From Lucifuga dentata (lineage: Eukaryota; Chordata; Actinopteri; Ophidiiformes; Bythitidae): a stretch of DNA of 64,000 nt. Under the pieces are notes generated by a model that was not told the origin of the DNA, did not search any database, and was given only the letters and a program-made list of their open reading frames with translations. The stretch lies in the NCBI GenBank assembly GCA_014773175.1, contig VXCM01001574.1, forward strand, positions 178,015 to 242,014, written 5' to 3'. Position numbers and translations under genes: made by a program. Each line of letters opens with the position of its first letter. Position 1 is the first letter of the stretch. Shown here one piece after another: positions 63,201 to 64,000 of this stretch.

Positions 63201-64000
63201 GCCTTATGAAACCTCTGTGTTACTACAGGGACTGAGGGTGTGTGTGTCACAAACCCATAACTGTAATGTCCTGGGTTTAAATCTTTCATCAGTTTTGACA
63301 CATAAAATACCATAAACGAGCAAGATAGTTTGCACAGTTAAATATGTCTACAAGCTCATATGTACCATTAAAATTAATCTTTAATACCTGAGAGGCATAC
63401 ATGGCTAATTTTAAAATACAAAATAGAGAATACCTGTATTTGATTAAGCTTTTTTTAATATTTTAAGTTTATTAAATTTGTTAAAGTAAAGATCAAGTCA
63501 GACCGAGATTTTTTGTGCTGCTACAAGGCTTATTTCATATTCATATTTATTATACCCCCTAAGTATGTTATGTGTTCACCCATGTCACTTGGTTGGTTTG
63601 TTGGTTCCTTTGACTTTTAGTGTGATTACTCAAAACGATGTGGACCAGTTTTGACGAAACTTGGTGGAAAGATGTGACATGGTCTACGAAAAAAAAGATT
63701 ACATTTTACCATCTGATAAACATCTGGATCCAGTGGACTAAATATGGTTTGACAAGAGGCACATTAAGGAAATTGCTGTACAGCAACAAATAAGACAGAA
63801 ACATGCAATAACCACTAATGTATTGCTGAGATGATGCTCTTTTGACTTATCTTTAAAAGTTTGAGAGATTTGAGAGAACAAGACAAATTTTGTCCCGGTT
63901 TGTTCAGCCTTGGTGGAAGTACAGTATCTCTAATTCTGTCTGTGTCTTTAATTTGTGCTCGTCAGGCTGCCAGGTTCTTCTACCAGCGAATCCACTTCTT
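7162..64000 (+). CDS. tenm3: teneurin-3, partial gene (joined exons)
   Basis: A type II transmembrane cell-adhesion receptor that acts at neuronal surfaces, forming homophilic contacts and binding latrophilins; that role is known for the family. The coding sequence joins 7162-7335, 10454-10518, 25850-25969, 32592-32675, 33194-33318, 36411-36669, 37798-37899, 39342-39536, 43590-43790, 48886-49071, 53457-53483 (alternative), 59183-59329, 61791-61921 and 63966-64000+. All junctions are GT-AG and the reading frame stays open throughout. The product runs from the end of the cytoplasmic domain through one membrane segment, a linker, eight EGF repeats and the start of the cysteine-rich region. It resembles TENM3 more than TENM4 or TENM2 in the linker ([26 protein letters not shown]) and after EGF8 (SCQNQ). 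Both gene ends are outside the window. A divergent paralogue is the main alternative to true tenm3. Confidence 0.9.
7683..7703. repeat. (AAAT)n repeat
   Basis: Five AAAT units. Confidence 0.85.
9600..9740. repeat. 'CACCTATAGGCC' dispersed repeat, copy 2 (diverged)
   Basis: TTATTGTGGTGCCATCAACA and AGCCAAATGCCGTCAAATTC with GCAGGATCTCTCGGAG parallel the 1265-1340 copy. Confidence 0.45.
9740..10365. repeat. dispersed repeat family, copy 1
   Basis: Aligns by eye over its length with 19593-20270: ATTGATCTAAAACCACAGAG against ATTGATCTAGAACCAGAGAT, TTAACATGTTGAAGAT, CAATATGTGGTTTT, TTTAGCTATTCTGGCATAGC. The end GCCAAATCGAGCCAAAGG suggests a terminal repeat. Same orientation as copy 2. Confidence 0.65.
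10454..10518 (+). CDS. tenm3: tenm3 exon: transmembrane segment
   Basis: A 65-nt exon encoding the single membrane span. AG from the previous exon plus G gives Arg, followed by [20 protein letters not shown] and Ile. The hydrophobic run of about 20 residues follows directly after the basic [12 protein letters not shown], as expected for a type II signal-anchor. The acceptor is a T-homopolymer tract containing an assembly N at 10426, then CCCCAG. The donor is ATAG|gtaag, phase 1, followed within 6 nt by a (CA)n repeat that lies in a 59-bp duplication around the N at 10583. The exon itself is intact. Confidence 0.94.
10524..10642. repeat. 59-bp direct duplication around N (assembly artefact)
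   Basis: 10524-10582 and 10584-10642 are identical, separated by a single N at 10583. It contains (CA)n plus GGGTGACGAATGAGAC. Probably two contig ends that were not merged. Confidence 0.9.
11626..12036 (+). repeat. degenerate minisatellite, TGATGTCATAAGTAACT unit
   Basis: TGATGTCATAAG-like units occur about 12-15 times in 410 bp. They are nested in a longer repeat of roughly 110-130 bp (GTCCCTTTGAAGCCATAAGT ... CCATGTTTAATATATGTGAT) present about three times. TGACGTCA, a perfect CRE palindrome, occurs at 12025-12032. Confidence 0.8.
12615..12930 (+). repeat. intronic duplicated block, copy 1
   Basis: Shares ordered, gapped similarity with 13720-13975: GAGCAGAAAGGGACTCAGAT, GAGGGAGCACTCA, GTATTAGGAGACCC, GGCAGAAT, ATTGATAATTTCTGAGTCTTA, AGGGCTGCTGTATTTTT, TATGGAAGTAAT. 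It is not transposon-like: no terminal repeats were seen. Confidence 0.7.
13720..13975 (+). repeat. intronic duplicated block, copy 2
   Basis: GAGCAGAAAGAGACTCAGAT, GAGGGAGCTCTCA, GTATTAGGAGACCC, AGCAGAAT, ATTGATAAGTTCTGAGCCTTA, AGGGCTGTAATATTTTT and TATGGAAGTAAT repeat the order of the 12615 block about 1.1 kb downstream. Confidence 0.7.
14547..14592. repeat. (GA)n microsatellite
   Basis: About 23 GA units; a second GT-then-GA compound repeat follows at 14735-14780. Confidence 0.95.
14735..14780. repeat. compound (GT)n(GA)n repeat
   Basis: A GT run passing directly into a GA run. Confidence 0.95.
14878..15290. repeat. CA/GT-rich interrupted microsatellite region
   Basis: Many short CACACA and, after 15170, GTGTGT/GCGCGTG runs with unique bases between. 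The switch from CA-rich to GT-rich strand near 15165 makes it roughly self-complementary. Confidence 0.75.
15838..15873. repeat. (GA)n microsatellite
   Basis: A GA run with one GACA interruption. Confidence 0.95.
16415..16530 (+). repeat. degenerate GACTTGAGGCTTGACTTGGA repeat
   Basis: Successive CATGACTTGAGGCTTGACTT, GGACTTGCATCAAGG, GGACTTCTCTGGAACATC and TTGAGGCTTGACTGAGACAT form a decayed tandem repeat of a type common in fish. Confidence 0.55.
17092..17149. repeat. (CA)n microsatellite
   Basis: A CA run with a few interruptions. Confidence 0.95.
17390..17640. repeat. teleost 'GTAACTAAGTACATTTAC' dispersed repeat
   Basis: AGTAACTAAGTGCATTTACA, TTGAGGTACTGGTACTTGAG and TTCTTCCACTAC follow the pattern of a very common fish repeat that I recognise from memory. 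Limits are approximate. Confidence 0.6.
17703..18203. mobile_element. second TTAA element family (GGGGACATATTAT), copy 1
   Basis: Starts TTAAAGGGGACATATTATAC and ends GCATAATATGTCACCTTTAA, imperfect terminal inverted repeats with TTAA at both ends. It contains an (ACTAT)n repeat at 18121-18172. No coding capacity; likely a MITE. Confidence 0.7.
18121..18172. repeat. (ACTAT)n pentanucleotide repeat
   Basis: About ten tandem ACTAT units inside a TTAA-type element. Confidence 0.95.
18313..18934 (+). mobile_element. TTAA-family non-autonomous transposon copy
   Basis: The left end carries TTGAGCCCAATAACCTGC and GTTATGTTACTGACAG; the right end carries TTTAAACATGCAAAATCACT and TGTGGTCCTTTAA. The interior matches the 28678 copy (CCAGACTGCCGTTGGTTTCA; CCAGGGAATATAGTCCCA) in the same orientation. 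It includes a duplication around N at 18466. No transposase coding was seen. Confidence 0.7.
18404..18528. repeat. 62-bp direct duplication around N (assembly artefact)
   Basis: CCCTGCCTTCCAGACTGCCG through TATAAAAAA is present on both sides of N at 18466. Confidence 0.88.
19593..20270. repeat. dispersed repeat family, copy 2
   Basis: The fuller copy of the family at 9740. The left end contains AATCTGGTTTGCTCAGAC and the right end ACCAAATGAACCAAAG, a possible imperfect inverted pair as in hAT-type elements. No coding capacity. Confidence 0.65.
22122..22159. repeat. (CA)n microsatellite
   Basis: A CA run with one TA interruption; a (GT)n run follows 110 bp later at 22272-22300 and (TC)n at 22402-22434. 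Confidence 0.95.
22272..22300. repeat. (GT)n microsatellite
   Basis: An uninterrupted GT run, complementary to the CA run at 22122. Confidence 0.95.
22402..22434. repeat. (TC)n microsatellite
   Basis: A TC run with one G interruption. Confidence 0.9.
23583..24487. mobile_element. AT-rich inverted-repeat element (hAT-like?)
   Basis: TAATTAGGGCTGTGAATCGA at the left and TTTCCACAGCCGTAATTAG at the right are imperfect inverted termini, with AATTAATTGCAC and TAACACGTTAATT just inside. GGGCTGTG-ended elements are common in teleosts; I infer a hAT-type non-autonomous element. No transposase seen. Confidence 0.55.
25312..25349. repeat. compound (GT)n(GA)n repeat
   Basis: A GT run followed by a GA run. 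Confidence 0.9.
25447..25470. repeat. (CA)n microsatellite
   Basis: An uninterrupted CA run. Confidence 0.9.
25850..25969 (+). CDS. tenm3: tenm3 exon: first extracellular juxtamembrane exon
   Basis: A 120-nt exon. The split codon G|CT gives Ala, then [11 protein letters not shown], the conserved teneurin motif just outside the membrane. A poorly conserved segment follows ([20 protein letters not shown], then NTIMVSTDN). The [11 protein letters not shown] motif is shared by all teneurins. The trailing FENG and DNG fit TENM3 and do not resemble the longer TENM4 linker. The acceptor is TCTCTGCAG after a 200-nt CT-rich tract; the donor is AACG|gtgagt. The exon is phase 1 at both ends, so it is symmetrical and could be skipped in frame. 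Immediately downstream is an (AT)n/poly-T run with an N at 26052. Confidence 0.95.
26001..26068. repeat. (AT)n then poly-T with N
   Basis: Twelve AT units run into a T homopolymer interrupted by N at 26052, just downstream of the 25969 donor. Confidence 0.95.
26071..26450. repeat. 'CACCTATAGGCC' dispersed repeat, copy 3
   Basis: TTGCTGTAGCACTGCCTATA with GGCCAAGTGTCATACAATTT matches copy 1. The boundary with the following repeat is uncertain. Confidence 0.5.
26405..26810 (-). repeat. dispersed repeat ('CCTTGGTGAAGG' family), inverted copy
   Basis: Reverse complement of 41090-41443: the complement of 26480-26530 gives ATCCAGATACATTTTAAAAA and AAAGCAATTAA, found nearly intact at 41350-41403. 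The outer end CCTCCTTGGTGAAGG mirrors CCTTCACCAAGGAGG at 41103. Confidence 0.65.
27976..28075. repeat. (TA)n/(GATA)n compound repeat
   Basis: A TA run followed by GATA and TATAGA tetramer units. Confidence 0.95.
28128..28665. mobile_element. second TTAA element family, copy 2 (degraded)
   Basis: The left end AAAGGGGCATAATATGC resembles the 17703 terminus. The interior (TCAGTGTGCACAGAAGCGCT, GGCCAACATCTGTGTTTCAC) matches 36715-37232 in the same orientation. The right end is decayed. Confidence 0.55.
28678..29324 (+). mobile_element. TTAA-family non-autonomous transposon copy
   Basis: Begins TTAAAGGACAGTACCACCCA and ends GGTATGGTCATTTAA, with terminal inverted repeats of about 85 bp containing GCATGTTTGAGCCTAATATA and its complement. 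Both ends contain TTAA, the target preferred by piggyBac-type elements, but TTAA may be part of the repeat. It contains a 67-bp duplication around N at 28756. No coding capacity. Confidence 0.75.
28689..28823. repeat. 67-bp direct duplication around N (assembly artefact)
   Basis: TACCACCCATTTTGCATGTT through ACTGACAATT is repeated either side of N at 28756, inside a transposon end. Confidence 0.9.
31311..31355. repeat. (GT)n microsatellite
   Basis: A GT run ending in GCGCGCATGCATGCATG, an alternating purine-pyrimidine stretch. Confidence 0.95.
32145..32260 (+). repeat. L2-like 3' tail (CATCCATCCATCC)
   Basis: CATCGGTCCATCCATCCATC, then TTACCTGTGCAGGGTTGTGA, GGGGCTGAAATATATCCCAG and CATTCACTGGGCAGGAAGG, a pattern common at fish LINE/SINE tails. 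47377-47396 (AATGGATGGATGGATAGATG) looks like the opposite-strand tail of another copy. Confidence 0.5.
32592..32675 (+). CDS. tenm3: tenm3 exon: extracellular linker (ENNTID)
   Basis: An 84-nt exon encoding [20 protein letters not shown] followed by RAIQDVPP, between the membrane and the EGF repeats. ENNT is an N-glycosylation sequon. The motif [12 protein letters not shown] is diagnostic for vertebrate teneurins and closest to TENM3. The acceptor is CTTTGTAG and the exon itself begins GTAAAA, so the junction reads AG|GTAAAA and resembles a donor. The true donor CCACCAG|gttgat is weak. Phases are 1 and 1. GT repeats lie upstream at 32550-32568 and CA repeats downstream at 32687-32706. Confidence 0.93.
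32676..33193 (+). other. tenm3: tenm3 intron, 518 bp
   Basis: A short AT-rich intron starting with the weak donor gttgat, a CA repeat at 32687-32706 and a (TTTG)n repeat just before the acceptor. Nothing else was seen. Confidence 0.85.
33145..33174 (+). repeat. (TTTG)n repeat near an acceptor
   Basis: About seven TTTG units ending 19 nt before the 33194 exon. Confidence 0.9.
33194..33318 (+). CDS. tenm3: tenm3 exon: linker, FWRSQ...[11 protein letters not shown]
   Basis: A 125-nt exon reading [20 protein letters not shown] and on to [22 protein letters not shown]. This is a strongly conserved block of the teneurin extracellular linker. It contains an NIS glycosylation sequon. The exon enters in phase 1 and leaves in phase 0 after CAC ACA CAG|gtagga. 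The acceptor TCTCCAAG is preceded by a (TTTG)n repeat at 33145-33174. The intron before it is only 518 nt, the shortest in the window. An open frame continues past the donor for about 80 codons; it lacks any teneurin similarity and is read-through into the intron. Confidence 0.95.
33605..34098 (-). mobile_element. TTAA-family non-autonomous transposon copy (inverted)
   Basis: The left end is TTACAGGACCATACCACCCA; the right end is GGTTGGTATGGTCCTTTAA. The interior (AATCAAATATTCAAGCGATA; AATGGCGGTCTGGAAGG) is the reverse complement of the 28678 copy. At 494 bp it is somewhat shorter than its relatives. Confidence 0.75.
34339..34381. repeat. (CA)n microsatellite
   Basis: About 21 uninterrupted CA units; (GA)n follows at 34481-34505. 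Confidence 0.95.
35407..36060 (-). mobile_element. TTAA-family non-autonomous transposon copy (inverted)
   Basis: TTAAAGGACCATAACACCCA to GGGTGGTATGGTGCTTTAA, with terminal inverted repeats of about 85 bp. It is inflated by a 63-bp duplication around N at 35759, so the true length is nearer 590 bp. Same orientation as the 33605 copy. Confidence 0.78.
35696..35822. repeat. 63-bp direct duplication around N (assembly artefact)
   Basis: TCACTCTGTGCTTTTTATTG through AACCTGAATA is repeated either side of N at 35759, inside a transposon copy. Confidence 0.9.
36411..36669 (+). CDS. tenm3: tenm3 exon: linker with RHAR furin-like site
   Basis: A 259-nt exon beginning [20 protein letters not shown] and ending with [19 protein letters not shown] and [11 protein letters not shown]. 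The middle holds a low-complexity stretch [25 protein letters not shown] (codons 36540-36551) fits the minimal furin pattern RxxR and lies where TENM3 relatives carry RQAR|S, so proteolytic processing between membrane and EGF repeats is plausible but unproven. The acceptor is TTGTCTCCAG; entry is phase 0 and exit is phase 1 at ATAG|gtgaga. The segment before RHAR is longer than I recall for mammalian TENM3. Confidence 0.95.
36670..37797 (+). other. tenm3: tenm3 intron, 1.1 kb
   Basis: About half is a TTAA-type element (about 36715-37232). The rest is GT/GA-rich and ends with a 64-bp duplicated (TC)n acceptor region around N at 37738. Confidence 0.8.
36715..37232. mobile_element. second TTAA element family, copy 3
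   Basis: The right end TATAATATGTCACCTTTAA is intact. The interior TCAGTGTGCACAGTGGTGCT aligns with the copy at 28128. The left end is not recognisable, so the start is approximate. Confidence 0.6.
37674..37802. repeat. 64-bp direct duplication around N, doubles a splice acceptor
   Basis: 37674-37737 and 37739-37802 are identical, separated by N at 37738. The repeated block ends AAATCAG|AGTCG, so it duplicates the EGF1 acceptor and the first five exon bases. Confidence 0.92.
37798..37899 (+). CDS. tenm3: tenm3 exon: EGF-like repeat 1
   Basis: A 102-nt, phase 1-1 exon: ESIM, then [20 protein letters not shown] and [10 protein letters not shown]. It is one complete EGF repeat with six cysteines. 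[12 protein letters not shown] matches TENM3/TENM4 EGF1. The acceptor is TCTAAATCAG after a (TC)n tract. The same acceptor and the first five exon bases also occur 65 bp upstream because a 64-bp block is duplicated around the N at 37738; only the second copy leads into an open frame. The donor is CGAG|gtaaaa, followed by (CA)n at 37919-37947. Confidence 0.96.
37900..39341 (+). other. tenm3: tenm3 intron, 1.4 kb
   Basis: It starts with (CA)n at 37919-37947, an N at 37978 and (TC)n to 38030. A possible old dispersed repeat lies at 38240-38470. The remainder is plain AT-rich DNA. Confidence 0.75.
37919..38030. repeat. (CA)n and (TC)n around N 37978
   Basis: A CA run at 37919-37947, then an N, then about 26 TC units, just after the EGF1 donor. 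Confidence 0.95.
39342..39536 (+). CDS. tenm3: tenm3 exon: EGF-like repeats 2 and 3
   Basis: A 195-nt, phase 1-1 exon encoding [20 protein letters not shown] with YSGWKGTEC (EGF2) and [20 protein letters not shown] with NTGYKGDNC (EGF3). EGF2 has only five cysteines: Tyr (TAC at 39377-39379) replaces the third. In the family this leaves a free cysteine that forms an intermolecular disulphide, giving covalent cis-dimers. EGF3 has the full six. The acceptor TTGCAG is preceded by a GT-rich tract; the donor is GAAG|gtaaga. Confidence 0.96.
40291..40346. repeat. (GT)n microsatellite
   Basis: A long GT run ending in GCGCGCACGC. Confidence 0.95.
41090..41443 (+). repeat. dispersed repeat ('CCTTCACCAAGG' family), direct copy
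   Basis: ACCTTCACCAAGGAGGTTAT, AACAAAACTTGGTGAAAG and ATCCAGATACATTTGAAAAA match the inverted copy at 26405. AAACTTGGTGGAAAGATGTG at 63660 is a third fragment. It ends directly against a SINE. Confidence 0.65.
41445..41775 (+). mobile_element. tRNA-derived SINE
   Basis: An A-box-like TGGTACAGTGG at 41452 and a perfect B box GGTTCGAACCC at 41498-41508 form an internal pol III promoter. A unique-looking body follows (CTAGAGCTGCTCCCCTGACG) and it ends in an A-rich TCATTAAAAAAAAC. The tRNA-like part does not fold into a complete tRNA, so it is a SINE and not a tRNA gene. Confidence 0.65.
42438..42521. repeat. (CA)n with N
   Basis: About 80 bp of CA interrupted by N at 42485; opposite in sense to the GT run at 42733. 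Confidence 0.95.
42733..42773. repeat. (GT)n ending at N
   Basis: About 20 GT units, then N at 42774, then GAGAGA. Confidence 0.95.
43060..43145 (+). repeat. 'CTTTATTGTCC' dispersed repeat, copy 1
   Basis: AACTTTATTGTCCACCGAGG and TGGAAATTTGTCTTTGGCTT resemble 46848-46890. A frequent teleost repeat motif; the class is not identified. Confidence 0.45.
43590..43790 (+). CDS. tenm3: tenm3 exon: EGF-like repeats 4 and 5
   Basis: A 201-nt, phase 1-1 exon. EGF4 reads [20 protein letters not shown] and [10 protein letters not shown] with six cysteines. EGF5 reads [20 protein letters not shown] with [13 protein letters not shown]5 has five cysteines, with His (CAC at 43727-43729) in place of the third, so it matches the second dimer-forming odd-cysteine repeat of teneurins. 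QNWT is a glycosylation sequon. The acceptor is CTCCCTCCAG; the donor is TTAG|gtgagt. Relatives have Thr-Tyr where QHN lies here, a local divergence. Confidence 0.96.
46825..46930 (+). repeat. 'CTTTATTGTCC' dispersed repeat, copy 2
   Basis: ATACTTTATTGTCCCTCATG and GGAAATGTCTCTTGGACTCA match the motif order at 43060. Confidence 0.45.
48080..48111. repeat. (GT)n microsatellite
   Basis: An uninterrupted GT run; CA runs follow at 48359-48380 and 48482-48523. Confidence 0.95.
48482..48523. repeat. (CA)n microsatellite
   Basis: About 21 CA units. Confidence 0.95.
48886..49071 (+). CDS. tenm3: tenm3 exon: EGF-like repeats 6 and 7
   Basis: A 186-nt, phase 1-1 exon encoding [20 protein letters not shown] with EEGWTGSLC (EGF6) and [20 protein letters not shown] with [10 protein letters not shown] (EGF7). 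Both repeats carry six cysteines. The acceptor AACAG follows a long T-homopolymer interrupted by an N at 48864, so the true tract length is unknown. The donor is ATCG|gtgagt, phase 1. This exon ends exactly where family members place alternative site A, and the next unit is a 27-nt microexon. Confidence 0.96.
49675..50292. mobile_element. TA-flanked MITE, complete, 618 bp
   Basis: GGGCCATATAAGAC at the left and GTCTTATATGGCCC at the right are perfect inverted termini, each flanked by TA, as for Tc1/mariner-type target duplication. The inverted repeat continues inward (GGGGGCATTATTTTGAG against CTCGAAATAATGCCCCC). The right arm has a T run with N at 50259. The interior is rich in short inverted words such as CTCACAAATTTTCGAG and TTTGTGAGTTTTTAAAC. 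No open frame. Confidence 0.8.
51305..51520 (+). mobile_element. LINE 3'-end fragment (L2/Rex-like)
   Basis: GGTGTCACCCTTAGGGACAG, GGTGAGGAGCTCAGAGTAGC, GGAAGACACAGAATATGCTG and AGTGCTGGAGGATGTGGCTA follow, in order, the terminal coding and UTR pattern of teleost L2/Rex-type LINEs as I recall it. It is heavily decayed and not functional. Confidence 0.65.
51581..51658 (+). repeat. strong 78-nt hairpin
   Basis: The left arm GTGACAGCAGAGCATCATG (continuing TGCTCCT, 51581-51606) pairs with the right arm 51630-51658 around a 23-nt loop. Pairing is complete apart from a 3-nt bulge if two G:U pairs are allowed. It lies between the LINE fragment and a MITE fragment. Confidence 0.75.
51690..51800. 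mobile_element. inverted fragment of the 49675 MITE family
   Basis: AAAGCTGCCTGGAGGCGT and ATCTTCTCCCTTGT match the reverse complement of 50150-50210. It is a partial copy in the opposite orientation about 1.5 kb from the complete element. Confidence 0.6.
52076..52127 (+). repeat. 26-bp tandem pair
   Basis: TCTGGTCCAGTCCGAACAGG starts at 52076 and again at 52102, period 26. Just upstream, ATGCTCC and GCGGCAGCATATGCTCC words also repeat. Confidence 0.7.
52260..52609 (-). mobile_element. TTAA-family non-autonomous transposon, degraded
   Basis: The interior AATCAAATGTTCAGGTGATA and right end TTGGGCTCAAACATGCATGA with GTTCCTTTAA match the family. The left terminus has decayed and the interior is shortened. 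Confidence 0.6.
53398..53433 (+). promoter_or_regulatory. tenm3: (TTTC)n tract upstream of the microexon
   Basis: Nine tandem TTTC units end 23 nt before the 53457 exon, and the downstream intron begins with TCTTTTTTCCTCTTCTTCTC. CUUU/UCUU repeats bind PTB-type repressors that silence neuronal exons. A role here is inferred. Confidence 0.4.
53457..53483 (+). CDS. tenm3: tenm3 microexon, splice site A insert
   Basis: A 27-nt exon flanked by TTCCTTAAAG and gtactg. With the split codons it encodes A-H-N-P-D-I-R-V-K, matching the known nine-residue insert between EGF7 and EGF8 of mammalian TENM3 (AHYLDKIVK) at five of nine positions. Phase 1-1 means inclusion or skipping keeps the frame: skipping gives NI-E-GCPG, inclusion gives [16 protein letters not shown]. 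In mammals this insert is alternative and changes teneurin-3 dimer assembly and adhesion. A (TTTC)n tract at 53398-53433 and a CT-rich downstream intron suggest regulation by a pyrimidine-tract-binding repressor, which is inference. Confidence 0.9.
55320..55500. promoter_or_regulatory. candidate conserved intronic element
   Basis: A non-repetitive block with TTGTTAATTACTTATTTAAT, a GCTGGCATTTCAGCAACTG segment and GAGCTATTAATCAAC. It looks unlike the surrounding repeats. Conservation cannot be tested here. Confidence 0.22.
55725..56105 (+). repeat. degenerate CAACCACCTAG minisatellite
   Basis: Words such as CAACTACTTACACCTCTTAA, CCACCTAGCAAGCAC, TAGTAACCACTTAACTATGC and GCAACCACCTAGCAATG recur at irregular short spacing over 380 bp. 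The strand is strongly AC-rich and G-poor. Confidence 0.65.
56522..56530 (+). CDS. tenm3: candidate 9-nt microexon (Gly-Tyr-Lys)
   Basis: GATATAAAG sits between a strong acceptor (a run of about 60 mostly pyrimidine bases ending CCTATTCTCAG) and a donor gtaatt. It lies in the same intron interval as alternative site A. In phase 1 it would add Gly-Tyr-Lys before EGF8, with no stop and no frame change. I know of no described three-residue insert here, although site A inserts vary among teneurins. It could be a chance AG...GT pair. RNA-seq reads across the junction are needed to decide. Confidence 0.35.
56690..56742. repeat. (TTTC)n repeat
   Basis: About 12 TTTC units with one TTCC variant. Confidence 0.95.
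59183..59329 (+). CDS. tenm3: tenm3 exon: EGF-like repeat 8
   Basis: A 147-nt, phase 1-1 exon: [20 protein letters not shown] with [15 protein letters not shown] (EGF8, six cysteines), then [14 protein letters not shown], the start of the cysteine-rich region. METLCTDxKDNEGDG agrees with TENM3; TENM4 reads METACGDSKDNDGDG. The acceptor is TGTACCCAG; using the AG two bases further on would break the frame. The donor is GGAG|gtatat, followed at once by (GT)n at 59340-59374. Confidence 0.95.
59340..59374. repeat. (GT)n microsatellite beside a donor
   Basis: About 17 GT units starting 10 nt inside the intron after EGF8. Confidence 0.95.
60560..61290 (+). repeat. pyrimidine-rich tract, about 730 bp
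   Basis: The sense strand is overwhelmingly C and T, with recurring TCCATCC and TTCCTCC words and a (TTC)n run at 61011-61034. It gives open frames in several phases without protein similarity. Confidence 0.8.
61691..61720. repeat. (GT)n microsatellite
   Basis: A GT run about 70 nt before the 61791 acceptor. Confidence 0.9.
61791..61921 (+). CDS. tenm3: tenm3 exon: cysteine-rich region
   Basis: A 131-nt exon entering in phase 1 and leaving in phase 0. It encodes [40 protein letters not shown] and APQQ. The acidic, cysteine-rich [12 protein letters not shown] core is universal in teneurins and precedes the TTR-like domain. SCQNQ and SPDP fit TENM3. The [15 protein letters not shown] spacer is less conserved. 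The acceptor GTTTCAG follows GT repeats; the donor is CAGCAG|gtaagg. Confidence 0.95.
62060..62310. repeat. dispersed repeat family, copy 3 (left part)
   Basis: CAGAACTAGAGAGGGCCAAG, CTTTGATTAGCCATAGCAAA and TCAAATGGATGCTGTGAAAA match the 5' part of the 19593 copy. Confidence 0.6.
63575..63790 (+). repeat. dispersed repeat fragment, same family as 41090
   Basis: TTACTCAAAACGATGTGGAC, GACGAAACTTGGTGGAAAGA and ATCTGGATCCAGTGGA follow the common teleost pattern of this family. Confidence 0.55.
63966..64000 (+). CDS. tenm3: tenm3 exon start: [11 protein letters not shown] (truncated by window)
   Basis: The last 35 bases follow the acceptor GCTCGTCAG and read [11 protein letters not shown] in phase 0. 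Joined to the previous exon this gives [13 protein letters not shown], aligning with QQAAKSFYDRISFL of TENM3, the approach to the TTR-like domain. The exon is cut by the end of the window. Confidence 0.9.

Larger units (their letters stand above)
61922..63965 (+). other. tenm3: tenm3 intron, 2.0 kb
   Basis: It contains a fragment of the 9740/19593 repeat family at about 62060-62310 and a fragment of the 26405/41090 family at about 63575-63790. The rest is AT-rich without recognisable features. Confidence 0.75.

Noticed and set aside
7162..63999. Assignment to tenm4 or tenm2
   Set aside because: TENM4 reads GLNWHLQPMEGQ and METACGDSKDNDG, TENM2 has KNSSIDSGEAEVG and CDP/LDP differences; the window's [15 protein letters not shown] and METLCTDxKDNEG fit TENM3 best. 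A duplicated tenm3 paralogue is not excluded.

Overview
The window lies inside one large vertebrate gene read on the + strand, a teneurin, most likely teleost tenm3 (ten-m3/odz3). It holds 13 well-supported coding exons, one 27-nt microexon and one candidate 9-nt microexon. Together these encode about 617 residues, running from the end of the cytoplasmic domain through the single transmembrane segment and all eight EGF-like repeats into the cysteine-rich region. The gene continues beyond both ends: the upstream cytoplasmic exons and the downstream TTR-like, NHL propeller, YD-repeat shell, tox-GHH and TCAP modules are outside. I identify tenm3 rather than tenm4 or tenm2 from motifs such as [35 protein letters not shown] and the A-site insert AHNPDIRVK. 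No second protein-coding gene could be supported on either strand.

The organism looks like a ray-finned fish. Introns are 0.5-15 kb, AT-rich and full of CA/GT, GA/CT, TTTC and ACTAT microsatellites. They also carry short non-autonomous DNA transposons with TTAA or TA ends, a tRNA-derived SINE, degraded LINE 3' ends and repeat families typical of teleosts.

Layout: 1-7161 intron; 7162-7335 last cytoplasmic exon; 10454-10518 transmembrane exon; a 15.3-kb intron with an internally duplicated block and a TGATGTCATAAG minisatellite; 25850-36669 four juxtamembrane/linker exons; 37798-49071 EGF1 to EGF7 in four exons; 53457-53483 alternative microexon; 56522-56530 candidate second microexon; 59183-59329 EGF8; 61791-61921 and 63966 onward cysteine-rich region. 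Most junctions are phase 1, so EGF exons and microexons can be skipped or included without breaking the frame.

The assembly carries 25 single N characters. Five sit between exact 59-67-bp direct duplications and most of the others sit inside homopolymers or dinucleotide runs. This is the signature of unmerged contig overlaps, and one of them duplicates a splice acceptor. All repeat-family names are descriptive; no database was searched.
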